Source of the DNA: Polyangiaceae bacterium
GTDB lineage: Bacteria > Myxococcota_A > Polyangia > Polyangiales > Polyangiaceae
NCBI GenBank assembly: GCA_029941785.1
Contig: JAPYTK010000041.1
Location: forward strand, 1 to 32,363
DNA: 32,363 nt
Direction of reading: 5' to 3'
The position numbers were made by a program, and so were the translations under genes. Under the pieces are notes generated by a model. That model searched no databases and was not told where the DNA came from. It was given only the letters and a program-made list of their open reading frames with translations. This document shows, one piece after another, positions 1 through 8,118 of the stretch; positions within the stretch are counted from its first letter, which is position 1; the number at the start of each line of letters is the position of its first letter.

Positions 1-707
1 CCACTGTGCTGCTCGATGCGTCGAGCGAGGCAGGCGAAATTCTCCTCGCCGCCTTCGACGACCATCTGTACGAAATCGATCTCGCTACGAACACAGCCTA
101 CCCGGTACCGATCGAGACCGGCACGATCTTCGCCATGGCGCCGGGCCTTCACGACACGAGCTACATCGCCACCGAACGCGGCCTGTTCGAACGATGGCCA
201 AGCCACTGCTACAAGCACTACACGCTCAGCGACGGCGCCTCGTCGGCCGCCTTCGCGCTTAGCTACTCTCCCAAGGACGGGACCTTCGTCTTGCTCGATA
301 CCGGAATCGTCCTCGCCCGCCCGGACAGCGAACTGCAAGGCATGGCCAGCCTCGACCAACTCGGTTTTGCCAAGATCGCAGTCGGAGCCGCGCTCGCCAA
401 CAACGGCGCAGGTACGGTGTGGTCGACGAGCGAAACCTCCGTGCGCGGGGCCGACATCGGTGAGGCGACGAGTTTTGCGGCCGATGTCGAACCGATCCTG
501 GTCACCTACTGTTCGCCTTGTCATGCTGAGGGCGCGAACAGCGCACCGGCTGTGGATTTCGCCGATTACCAAGTGAGTTCGATGCTGGCCGGCGACATCA
601 TTCAACGCATCGCCAGCGGGAACATGCCGCCGGCCGGTGAACCGGCTCCGTCGAAGGACGAATTTCAGTTGATCCAGGCGTGGTCGATCGGAGGGCTCGC
701 CGAATGA
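1..707 (+). CDS. c-type cytochrome with N-terminal repeat/propeller-like region (5' partial)
   Basis: The reading frame is open from the first complete codon at position 3, so the gene starts outside the window. The GTG at 6 is probably internal. The visible part has about 233 residues. The first 140 or so resemble short beta-strand repeats (blade-like motifs such as FDDHLYEIDL and TERGLFERW), possibly a beta-propeller. The C-terminal 75 residues form a small cytochrome c domain: haem-binding CSPCH at about visible residues 169-173 and a likely distal ligand in NMPPAG near 207. The protein is presumably exported, because c-type haem is attached in the periplasm, but the signal peptide is not visible. 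The stop overlaps the next start (ATGA at 704-707), indicating translational coupling with the DUF1588-like haem protein. The cytochrome assignment is firm; the propeller assignment is tentative. Confidence 0.8.
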   Translation, partial: TVLLDASSEAGEILLAAFDDHLYEIDLATNTAYPVPIETGTIFAMAPGLHDTSYIATERGLFERWPSHCYKHYTLSDGASSAAFALSYSPKDGTFVLLDTGIVLARPDSELQGMASLDQLGFAKIAVGAALANNGAGTVWSTSETSVRGADIGEATSFAADVEPILVTYCSPCHAEGANSAPAVDFADYQVSSMLAGDIIQRIASGNMPPAGEPAPSKDEFQLIQAWSIGGLAE

Positions 708-2674
708 AGCGACGGGTCGTCACACTGTTCGGAGCCGCAGGCCTTCTCGGCTTGGTGCTCGGCGCTTGGCCTCCTCCGACGCTACCCGAAGCCCACGCAG
801 AAGAAGGCGGGCAGTGCGCGCTGCACGAGATCATGCCCATCGAGCGTCAACTCCGCCGGGCGTCGTACGCCCTTCGGGGTCACCCACCGCTGCTGGCTGA
901 ATACGACACCATCGAGGGTCTGGACGCGATTCCCGACGCGACCCTCGATGACTTCATGGAACAGGACAGCTTCCGCACTCAGATGCGGCGGTTTCACTCG
1001 AAGTACCTATGGCCCAACCCCACCGGCGCACAGCTCTACAATGTCGGGATCACGGTTTCGTCCTTCAACATCGCGCCCGGCATGAAGGCCTGGGACACTC
1101 AGTTTGCGAATCGTCGTCGCGAATACCGGGGCGGTAACGGATCGCACCGGTGTCAGAACAAGCCGCAGACCGATCTGCAACCCTCTTACCAACTCGGGGA
1201 CCGCCCGGTGTGCGAGGTGAAAGGCTACGATTCCATTCAAGTCGCCAACGCAGTCGAGAACCGCCAGTGGTGCCAGGAGGGTTGGGTCCTCATTCAGCCC
1301 TACTGGGAGCCCGATCCAAACAACAAGGTCAAGGTCTGCGCCTTCGCCGCACAGACCACCGAGAGCTGGACGACCCTCGATGAGCCTACCGATCCCAACG
1401 ATCCCACGAAAGTGGACACGCTCGGCGAGGATCTCAACGGCGACGCCGTGTTGGATCCAGGCGAAGACGTCAACAACAACGGCTTCCTCGACAGCTCGGG
1501 CGATTACGATCACGACAACCAGCTCGACAAAGCCGACGCCGATGGCGACGGCCAGCCCGACGTGGCGCGCTGCAGCTACCTGCAGCAAGACGTCAAGTCG
1601 CGAGCGGGTTGCGGCTGCGGTCCGCGGCTCAATTTCTGCTCGCAGTTCAGCCACATGGTGCCCATCTGGATCTCGATGCAAGAGCAGTTCCTCAGGCTGG
1701 TCGACGAGCACACGAGCGGTGTCGATGGGAAGCCCGCGAAAGCCTACTCGCAGATCCTCAGTAACAACCGCATCGCGATGAACGGCCCGCTGCTGCACTT
1801 CTATCGCTACTGGGCGACGAGTGCAGGTCTGGGCGGCAACACGTACAACGCACTCCACACCGGCGACGCCCCCTTGCCGAGCGACTCCGCGATCGATTTC
1901 AACGCCACCGAAGACTGGACCGTTTTCGAGCGACAAGTCCCGCACGCGGGGATCTTGACCCTGCCGGCGTATACGCTGCGCTTCCAGACCAACCGCGGCC
2001 GGGCCAATCGGTTTCGAATCGCCTTCATGGATCGTTATTTCGAACCGCCGAGCGTCTACGAGCAAGACAACTGCCTCAGCGAGACTGGCGACCTCACCAA
2101 GAAGTGCGTCTGCAAGGGCTGCCATGCCGTTCTCGAACCGCTCGCGGCCTACTTCGGGCCGGTCGCCGAACGGGGCAGCGCCTTGCTCACGGATTTCGTT
2201 CCGCAGTTCGAGGGCAGCAAGGATGGCAAGACGGCGGTCGCGCAGTGCAGGGATCAATGGAAGGGCAATGACGCCATCCTGCCCCTGCACCGGGACATCG
2301 TTGGAAACCAATTCTGCGGTGTGCTGTACACCGGCGATTACGACCCGCCACCGCCGATCGCGCACCGGCTCACTCCGCTTTACTTCGCCGCCGACCACCC
2401 GTGGATCGAAGATAACTACGATGCCGGCCCCGCTGGGCTCGTCTCCCTCGCGACCACGAACATCGAGGGCAAGACCTACAATCTGCTGGCTCAGGCCACC
2501 GTCAAACACATGTTCGAGTTCGTGCTGAAACGCGAAATGAAGCTCGACCCGACGACGCCCGACAGCGAACACGCGCTGATGGAGCAACTAGCAACCGACT
2601 TCACCAACAGCGATGATCTGAAGTCACTCCTCAAAGCGCTCGTCAAGCTCGACACGTTTAGGAGGTGGCCATGA
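704..2674 (+). CDS. exported DUF1588-like haem protein with Ca-binding-type repeats
   Basis: A 656-residue protein starting at the ATG that overlaps the upstream stop by 4 bp. An earlier in-frame start at 680 would spoil the signal peptide. Residues 1-32 form a Sec signal (KRR, hydrophobic core, AHA cleavage). Around residues 239-292 lies an Asp/Asn-rich stretch (DLNGDAVLDPGED, DVNNNGFLD, DADGDGQPD) like thrombospondin-3/dockerin/EF-hand calcium loops. The C-terminal half has the DUF1588 pattern: HAGILTLPAYTLRF, then RFRIAFMDRYFEPPS, then a single haem c site CKGCH at 470-474 followed by AVLEPLAAYFG. This family (planctomycete/myxobacterial cytochrome-like proteins) is often next to DUF1501 genes, as here. 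The substrate is unknown. It probably acts in the periplasm with the preceding cytochrome as electron partner; that is inference. Confidence 0.75.
   Translation: MKRRVVTLFGAAGLLGLVLGAWPPPTLPEAHAEEGGQCALHEIMPIERQLRRASYALRGHPPLLAEYDTIEGLDAIPDATLDDFMEQDSFRTQMRRFHSKYLWPNPTGAQLYNVGITVSSFNIAPGMKAWDTQFANRRREYRGGNGSHRCQNKPQTDLQPSYQLGDRPVCEVKGYDSIQVANAVENRQWCQEGWVLIQPYWEPDPNNKVKVCAFAAQTTESWTTLDEPTDPNDPTKVDTLGEDLNGDAVLDPGEDVNNNGFLDSSGDYDHDNQLDKADADGDGQPDVARCSYLQQDVKSRAGCGCGPRLNFCSQFSHMVPIWISMQEQFLRLVDEHTSGVDGKPAKAYSQILSNNRIAMNGPLLHFYRYWATSAGLGGNTYNALHTGDAPLPSDSAIDFNATEDWTVFERQVPHAGILTLPAYTLRFQTNRGRANRFRIAFMDRYFEPPSVYEQDNCLSETGDLTKKCVCKGCHAVLEPLAAYFGPVAERGSALLTDFVPQFEGSKDGKTAVAQCRDQWKGNDAILPLHRDIVGNQFCGVLYTGDYDPPPPIAHRLTPLYFAADHPWIEDNYDAGPAGLVSLATTNIEGKTYNLLAQATVKHMFEFVLKREMKLDPTTPDSEHALMEQLATDFTNSDDLKSLLKALVKLDTFRRWP
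2661..2668 (+). promoter_or_regulatory. Strong Shine-Dalgarno ahead of the 2671 lipoprotein gene
   Basis: GGAGGTGG lies just before the ATG at 2671, inside the end of the preceding gene. It selects 2671 over the in-frame ATG at 2665 and supports tightly coupled translation (ATGA overlap at 2671-2674). Confidence 0.6.
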
Positions 2675-3360
2675 GGTATCGAGCATGGTGCGGGCTTGCG
2701 GTCGGCCTACTGTTGACCGCTACGAGCGTGGTCGCATGCAGCAGCGACGATGAGAGCGCAGAGGGCTCGCCGGTGGCGCGCGACGATGGGCCGAACAAAA
2801 AACCGGGATCGGCAACCGAGGTGAACTTGCCAACGCTGAGCCGGCTCACCGTGGACGAGTTGCAGCTCACGGTACCCCTTATTGCTGGCATGAACGAAAA
2901 TGCGCAGTGGATCCAATGGCTCGTCAACAAGGGCGCCGGTCCGGTCGACGCCTATAGCAACGAGGGTCTCGGCAAGATGATGGGCCGGCCGGATTTCGTC
3001 GCCGTCACGAACGAGGCCACGGCCCCGGACACGCTGTACGTGAAGTTCGCCCGCGACATGGCTCGCGAGGTCTGCCAATCGATTCGCAAATCGGACGAGA
3101 CGCGAAGCGGAAACTTCACGCTGTGGTCGCAGGCGCCCGTCGATTCAGCGGCGAGCGACGACGAGATCACGAACAACCTCAACCGTCTCATCTTGCGTTT
3201 CCTGGGCCTGCGTCTACAGGCCGGGGACGATCTGCTCGAGACCTATCGGCAGGTCTACTTGGCCGCACGGGGCAGCGCCACCGACAGCGACGCCCAAAAG
3301 AACGGCTGGCAGGGTGTCTGCATGGCCCTGTTCCAGGATCCTGCCTTTTACCTGCATTAA
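2671..3360 (+). CDS. predicted lipoprotein of the cytochrome/DUF1501 operon
   Basis: A 229-residue protein with a lipoprotein signal: MRYR n-region, hydrophobic core and lipobox SVVAC with Cys23. A polar linker follows (SSDDESAEGSP). I recognise no catalytic motif. The C-terminal 100 residues are helical in character and end GVCMALFQDPAFYLH, which resembles the closing helix of DUF1592/DUF1549-type proteins (W-x3-C-x-A-L-x-x-D-P-x-F). It could therefore be a split-off part of that architecture, paired with the 704-2674 protein. It starts in a 4-bp overlap with that gene, and the DUF1501 gene begins 16 bp after its stop. Function is unknown; a structural or scaffolding partner is the most that can be inferred. 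Confidence 0.75.
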   Translation: MRYRAWCGLAVGLLLTATSVVACSSDDESAEGSPVARDDGPNKKPGSATEVNLPTLSRLTVDELQLTVPLIAGMNENAQWIQWLVNKGAGPVDAYSNEGLGKMMGRPDFVAVTNEATAPDTLYVKFARDMAREVCQSIRKSDETRSGNFTLWSQAPVDSAASDDEITNNLNRLILRFLGLRLQAGDDLLETYRQVYLAARGSATDSDAQKNGWQGVCMALFQDPAFYLH

Positions 3361-3376
3361 CCTCAAACCATCCACC

Positions 3377-4840
3377 ATGAAGTACCCACCACGACCATCG
3401 CGACGCCAACTTCTCGGCTCATTGGGCCTCGCCGCAGGCGCCATCGCCATCGGCGATGTGGTGCTTCACGGAGTGGAAGCCCACGCCGACAACCACGAGC
3501 TCAGCGATCAGAACCTGCTCGTGTTCATTACCTTCGAGGGCGCCTGGGACACCCTCCTCTCTCTGGATCCACGCGATCACACCATCTACGGCAGCAAGGC
3601 GAGCGGCACAGGGATCTACACCGGCCTCGAGGAGGTGCGCGTCTTCGATCCGATCACGAGCGCCATGCTCGATCTGACCGATGGCATGAGCGAGAAGGGC
3701 CTTTACCAGGCGCCGGGCTCGAACCTCGCCTTTGGACCCGCGATGGTCACGGACGTCACTGGCAGCGCAGTGACCAGCCCCTTCGGTGACCTGTACGAAG
3801 ACATGTGCGTGATCCGCGGCGTCGACATGGGCACGCTCACCCACGAGGTCGGCAAACGTTACTTCATGACCGGCAAGTTTCCCCGGGGCGTACTGCCATC
3901 GGGCAGCGCGCTCGGCACCTGGATCGCCGCGCAGACGCCGGACTCGGCGCTCATCCCCAACTTGGTCCTCGGTGGATGCGAGACGATCAATGAGAATCTC
4001 AATCCCAAGGCCTCCGGACTCGAGATCGCCAGTATTGGCGACCTGCAATACGTTCTCAAGAAGGTCGGAGCGACGGTGGTGCCGGACAACATCGCGCAAG
4101 CGATCGCCGACGCGCAAGCCTCCGATTCGTGCGTCCACAAGCAACTGAGTCCGGGCGGCATGATCGAGGCCTACCGGGCCGGCTGGACCAAAGCCGGCGA
4201 GCTCGTCGACGGCAACCTGTTCAGCGATTTCAACTTCGTCGCGCAGCCCACGGGCGACATCGCAGCGCTTTATCAAGCCTTCGGCATCAACCCGAACAAC
4301 CCCGCCGCCGATCTGGCCGGTCCCAAGGGCCGCTGCGCCACCGCTGCCCAAGCGATCGTCAAGGGTCTGTCCCGCGCGGTGAGCCTTCGGATCAACCCGC
4401 AGAGCATCGACACGCATTTCGACAACTGGCAGACGAGCCACGTTCAGAGTCTGCGGCCATGCTTCGATGCCGTCGCCTCACTCATCCAGTTTTTGAAGAG
4501 CCAATCGTTTTGGGACCGGACCACCCTGGTCATCTCGAGCGAATTTGCGCGCACACCAAAGCTCAACAACCAGAACGGGCGTGATCACCACCTGTGCAAC
4601 ACCATCGTGCTCGCCGGCAACGGCATCAAGGGCAACCAGATCATCGGCGCAAGTGGCCAAGACAGCTACGATGTCGTCCCCTTCGATTTCGACAGTCAGG
4701 CGCCCGACGAGACCGCGCCAAGCCCGATTCGGCCGGCAGACGTGCACGCCACGATCTGCAAGGCGATGGACATTAGCTACGAACACATCGAAAACCAGGA
4801 ACCCAAGCTCCTCACCGAGGTGCTCAGTGAGACGAGCTAG
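3377..4840 (+). CDS. Tat-exported DUF1501-family protein
   Basis: A 487-residue protein. The start is the ATG at 3377, because only this start puts a twin-arginine signal at the N-terminus (PSRRQLLGSLGLAAGAIAIG). DUF1501 proteins are alkaline-phosphatase-superfamily-like secreted proteins that co-occur with DUF1588/1592 haem proteins. Family marks seen here are an N-terminal block LLVFITFEGAWDTLLSLDP (in place of the more usual GGNDGLN type) and the C-terminal block TLVISSEFARTPKLNNQNGRD followed by HH and LAGNGIKGNQIIGA. The Tat signal suggests that it folds, perhaps with a metal, before export. Its stop (TAG, 4838-4840) directly abuts the ATG of the next lipoprotein. Family assignment is good; the substrate is not known. 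Confidence 0.85.
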   Translation: MKYPPRPSRRQLLGSLGLAAGAIAIGDVVLHGVEAHADNHELSDQNLLVFITFEGAWDTLLSLDPRDHTIYGSKASGTGIYTGLEEVRVFDPITSAMLDLTDGMSEKGLYQAPGSNLAFGPAMVTDVTGSAVTSPFGDLYEDMCVIRGVDMGTLTHEVGKRYFMTGKFPRGVLPSGSALGTWIAAQTPDSALIPNLVLGGCETINENLNPKASGLEIASIGDLQYVLKKVGATVVPDNIAQAIADAQASDSCVHKQLSPGGMIEAYRAGWTKAGELVDGNLFSDFNFVAQPTGDIAALYQAFGINPNNPAADLAGPKGRCATAAQAIVKGLSRAVSLRINPQSIDTHFDNWQTSHVQSLRPCFDAVASLIQFLKSQSFWDRTTLVISSEFARTPKLNNQNGRDHHLCNTIVLAGNGIKGNQIIGASGQDSYDVVPFDFDSQAPDETAPSPIRPADVHATICKAMDISYEHIENQEPKLLTEVLSETS

Positions 4841-5713
4841 ATGAGGCAACGCGCGTACCATACGATCGCTTTCGCCAGCGCGGCCCTCTTCGGCAGCGCA
4901 CTACTCATCGGCGCCTGCGCGGACGACCCGACGGCACCGAAATCCTGCTTCACGCTGCCCTCTACGAGCGCCGTCGGAGGCGGAGGAGGCGAAGGCGGCG
5001 AAGGCGGGAACGGCGGCGGTGGCGAAGGCGGCGCTGGGGGAGAGGGCGGCAGCATCGAGGCGTGGAAGATCGATTGCCTCAAAGGATGCGAGAAGGCCGA
5101 CGAGCAATGTGGCTTCGGCACGGTGTGCGGTGCCATCGGCGTGGACTGCGATGCGACGCCGACCGCAGAGCAAGCCGATCTTCAGTGCATGTTCAGCTGC
5201 CTCGCACTCGACACCACAACCTGCACAGACATCGGCCGCTGGCTCGCACCCACCGAGGTTCCCACCGCGCCGAACGCCTTCCTGCAATGCGTGTCGGGAT
5301 GCCCGGATCTCGGACTTCTGTCGCGAATTGGCTGCATACATTGCGCCTCGAACACGCCGGTCGTCACAGTGCCCCCTTTCATCCCCCACGGCCTTTGCGG
5401 CAACGAGTTCAACGCGTGCTTGACCGATACCACGTGCACGAACTGGCTCCTGAATTGCCTCGGCGCGGACCCGGATCTCGAGGTCAGCGGCGTGCGCAAA
5501 TGCGACGGTCTGTACTTCGACACGCTCAAGAACGACCCCGACCTGCCCGACGTCCTCTCGCCGCTGTACAGCTGCATGTGCGGCAACATCCCGCTCACGG
5601 GCTATCCCCAGATCACCTTCGGCTACGGCACCGGCGAATGCAGCGACGTGTGCGCGGGCTCGATGGCCCCTGCGGCGGCGGTCAACGGCGACGGCAAGCA
5701 GATCTGTCAGTAG
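4841..5713 (+). CDS. cysteine-rich lipoprotein with Gly-rich linker
   Basis: A 290-residue protein with lipobox LLIGAC (Cys26). A low-complexity Gly/Glu linker (GGGGGEGGEGGNGGGG and on) spans about residues 45-70. A Cys-rich body follows with more than 20 cysteines (for example CLKGCEKADEQCGFGTVC and CSCMCG-like clusters), so it is probably heavily disulphide-bonded on the cell surface or in the periplasm. Lipid anchor, flexible Gly-rich stalk and Cys-rich head are a common architecture in myxobacterial envelope proteins; two other genes here (27547-28230 and 30713-31606) share elements of it. It has no recognisable enzyme motif. It starts immediately after the DUF1501 stop, so it belongs to the same operon. 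Confidence 0.75.
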   Translation: MRQRAYHTIAFASAALFGSALLIGACADDPTAPKSCFTLPSTSAVGGGGGEGGEGGNGGGGEGGAGGEGGSIEAWKIDCLKGCEKADEQCGFGTVCGAIGVDCDATPTAEQADLQCMFSCLALDTTTCTDIGRWLAPTEVPTAPNAFLQCVSGCPDLGLLSRIGCIHCASNTPVVTVPPFIPHGLCGNEFNACLTDTTCTNWLLNCLGADPDLEVSGVRKCDGLYFDTLKNDPDLPDVLSPLYSCMCGNIPLTGYPQITFGYGTGECSDVCAGSMAPAAAVNGDGKQICQ

Positions 5714-5721
5714 AACGCATC

Positions 5722-6453
5722 ATGATGAAGCCACACATGACATCCGTCAGAGGCGGGTTTCTCTGCCGGCATGCGCTCATCGCGCTCGGCGCTGGCCTGA
5801 TGGCCTTCCTTCTCTCAACCGATGCGCAGGCCGAGGGGCCGCGCTGGCGCCTCGACGGGGGCTTGAGTTTCTCGCGGTTCGAGCAGCAGGTGAAGGTCGA
5901 GATCGGCGGCGCGACGGGCGAGCGGCTGGTCGAGAACACGGAGTTCGGCTGGCTCCAAACGCTGAGCTACCGCGTGTGGGGGCCGATCGAAATCGGCGGT
6001 TTCATGCAGTTCGACACCGGACGCCGGGAGGCGGCGCGCTTCAGCGGCTTCGACGAGGAGGGGCGCACCGTGGTGAGCGGTGCGGTCGGCGGCGCCTACC
6101 ACGAGCTGTGGTACGGGCCGATGGTGAGGCTGGGCTACAAACGCTTCTTCGCCGAGCTGGGCTACGGCGCCTTCGGAGCGCGCCGGGACGAGGCCCGTGA
6201 CGATTTGCCGAACGAGGGCGGTGACACGATGGGCTACTTGCGTACCCACCCGACCATCGCGTGGGTGCTCGCCGCAGGCGGAGGCGTACCCATCAACGAC
6301 GTGCTCGAGGTCGTGCTGCGGCTCGAGTACCGCCTGCGTTACTACAACCGACGCGGCTCGGAGCCGCTGGCCGACAACATGGCGCACGGCACGCAGAGCT
6401 TCACCCCCTTCGCGGGCGTCGCCTGGCGCTTCGGATCGAGCAAGGGTCTCTGA
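5722..6453 (+). CDS. outer-membrane beta-barrel-like protein
   Basis: A 243-residue protein. Two adjacent ATGs (5722, 5725) could start it; both lie 8-11 bp after the previous stop. The signal peptide runs to STDAQA at residue 37. The mature part alternates polar and aromatic residues in strands separated by turns (RWRLDGGLSFSRF, WLQTLSYRVWGPIEIGGFMQF, YGPMVRLGYKRFFAELGYGAFG, VVLRLEYRLRYYNRRG) and ends FTPFAGVAWRFG, which is typical of small OmpA/OmpW-like barrels, although it ends GSSKGL rather than a terminal Phe. It closes the operon that begins before position 1 and may localise or conduct substrates for the cytochrome/DUF1501 proteins; that role is inferred from position only. Confidence 0.7.
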   Translation: MMKPHMTSVRGGFLCRHALIALGAGLMAFLLSTDAQAEGPRWRLDGGLSFSRFEQQVKVEIGGATGERLVENTEFGWLQTLSYRVWGPIEIGGFMQFDTGRREAARFSGFDEEGRTVVSGAVGGAYHELWYGPMVRLGYKRFFAELGYGAFGARRDEARDDLPNEGGDTMGYLRTHPTIAWVLAAGGGVPINDVLEVVLRLEYRLRYYNRRGSEPLADNMAHGTQSFTPFAGVAWRFGSSKGL

Positions 6454-6569
6454 CCGCCGAGGACGCCGCCACGGGCGCCACGCAATCCCCAGGTCCGTGA
6501 AACCTCGGTGGCGCAGCGAAAGTGGTGTACATCGCTTGTGCTGATCGTCAGCGAGCGAGAGAGCCCTCC

Positions 6570-7205
6570 ATGTTTCAAGCCTGGTACCAGAGCCCTTGGC
6601 ATCACCCCGTCGCCTTTTGGGCGGTGCAGGCCGTGGTGCTGCTGCTCATCCTGCTGAAGCCGCGTCGCCGACTGCGGTCGCTGTTCGTCGGCATGCTCTG
6701 CGCCATCGCGGTCGACGCCTGGTGCAGCGCGAACGGTGGCCTGAGCCCGCTGCGCGACAAGAGCCTCCTCACTTTCAGCGCGTCCTTCTTCGTAGTGCTG
6801 GGTGATTTGCGCTTCTTCGTCCTCGTCGCATGGCGCGACAAGCCGGAGGTCAAGCCCATGCTAGGGGCGCTGGGGCTGGCTGTGATCGTCCCCATCGCGT
6901 CGAGCGTGGCGATGATCACGCACCCCGACAACATCCGCGTCCAGTACTTGACCTACGAGCTGATGTTCGCGGCGCTAGCCTGCGTGATGCGCTGGGTGGT
7001 CGTCCCCCGTATGGAGCGCGTCGATCGGAGCTGGCTGCAAAAGCTCTGCACGTTCGAGATCGTGCAGTACGCGCTTTGGGCGAGCGCCGACATCGTCATC
7101 CTGATGGGTCACGACGTGGGCTTCGCCCTGCGCCTCGTTCCAAACTTCATGTACTACGGGGCCTTCGTCCCCTTCGCGTACTTCACGCAACCCAAGGCGG
7201 CATGA
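6570..7205 (+). CDS. polytopic inner-membrane protein, unknown function
   Basis: A 211-residue protein. I place the start at 6570 because an upstream GTG at 6522 would add a polar extension before the first membrane segment. About six transmembrane helices are visible: near residues 12-30 (FWAVQAVVLLLILL), 38-52, 66-85 (FSASFFVVLGDLRFFVLVAW), 94-113, 124-142 and 160-205. No family motif is recognised. Its stop overlaps the next start in ATGA at 7202-7205, coupling it to the cytochrome c lipoprotein. A role as membrane partner of that electron carrier is plausible but unproven. Confidence 0.7.
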   Translation: MFQAWYQSPWHHPVAFWAVQAVVLLLILLKPRRRLRSLFVGMLCAIAVDAWCSANGGLSPLRDKSLLTFSASFFVVLGDLRFFVLVAWRDKPEVKPMLGALGLAVIVPIASSVAMITHPDNIRVQYLTYELMFAALACVMRWVVVPRMERVDRSWLQKLCTFEIVQYALWASADIVILMGHDVGFALRLVPNFMYYGAFVPFAYFTQPKAA

Positions 7206-8116
7206 AACGCCTCGCGCTGCTCTTCCTCCTGATCGTCGCGTGCGACGGGCCCGCACCCAGCGCGAGCAGCGCGCTCTCCTCTTCTGCTACCGCGAGCGCG
7301 GCGCGGACAGGAAGCGCGGCGCCAGCAGGAAGCGCAGAGGTCCCGGAGAGCGACGCCGATCCGGGCACCTTGTTCTTCAAGCACGACGGCGAGACGAAGC
7401 GCACGCTGATCCGCAAGGAGCTGGTGTCCGCGATCGAGCCCGAGACGTGGCGCGCCTACGATCCGTATTACAATCGCGAGAAGCACTACCGCGCCCTACC
7501 CCTTCGCGCGGTCCTGAAGCTCGGCTTTCCCGGGGTGAAGCTCGAGGCGCAGCACTTCATCCTCGAGGCGCTCGACGGCTACAAGGTGCCCATCAGCGGC
7601 AAGCGTTTGCTCGAAGACGGCGGCTACATCGCCATTCGAGATCTCGAGGTGCCCGGCTGGGAGCCGATCGGCCAGCGGAAGGCCAACCCCGGCCCGTACT
7701 ACGTGGTGTGGCGAAAGCCGACCCAACACGATCTGAAAACCCACCCGCGCCCTTGGCAGCTGAGCGTGATCGCCATCTCGCCGTTCGAGAAGAGCTACCC
7801 GCACACCATCCCGACCGGCGCGGGCGCTGACGCCCAGGCCGGCTTCGCCATCTTTCGCGAGCAGTGCCTGCGCTGTCACGCCATCAACCGCGAGGGCGGG
7901 CGCGTCGGACCCGAGCTCAACGTACCGAAGAACATCTTGGAGTACCGACCGATCGCGCAAGTGCGCGCCTACATCCAAAATCCGCTCAGCTTCCGTTATG
8001 GCAACATGCCAGCCAACCCGCACCTGAGCGAAAAGGATCTCGATCACCTCGTGGCCTACTTCCGCGCGATGAGCGAGCGCAAACACGATCCCAAGAAGGA
8101 CAAGAGCGCGCACTGA
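7202..8116 (+). CDS. cytochrome c lipoprotein with an Oxidored_molyb-like N-terminal domain
   Basis: A 304-residue protein. Lipobox LLIVAC (Cys14) is followed by an Ala/Ser-rich linker to about residue 50. Residues 55-205 contain ALDGYKVPISGKRLLEDGGY and PYYVVW, reminiscent of the DGY and (G)GPxR core of the sulphite-oxidase/Oxidored_molyb fold. I see no cofactor cysteine that would prove molybdopterin binding, so this may be a non-catalytic relative. Residues 210-290 are a class I cytochrome c: CLRCH at 222-226, and a Met ligand in GNMPANPHLSEKDLDHLVAYF near 270. It is coupled by ATGA to the preceding membrane protein, and its stop lies 2 bp before the SIS-domain gene. It is likely a periplasmic electron carrier tethered to a membrane. 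Confidence 0.75.
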   Translation: MKRLALLFLLIVACDGPAPSASSALSSSATASAARTGSAAPAGSAEVPESDADPGTLFFKHDGETKRTLIRKELVSAIEPETWRAYDPYYNREKHYRALPLRAVLKLGFPGVKLEAQHFILEALDGYKVPISGKRLLEDGGYIAIRDLEVPGWEPIGQRKANPGPYYVVWRKPTQHDLKTHPRPWQLSVIAISPFEKSYPHTIPTGAGADAQAGFAIFREQCLRCHAINREGGRVGPELNVPKNILEYRPIAQVRAYIQNPLSFRYGNMPANPHLSEKDLDHLVAYFRAMSERKHDPKKDKSAH

Positions 8117-8118
8117 CC

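Noticed and set aside
1007-2587. Long antisense open frame (526 codons) opposite the DUF1588-like gene
   Set aside because: It is a shadow caused by high GC at third codon positions; no motif, no signal, and the plus-strand gene has clear family features.
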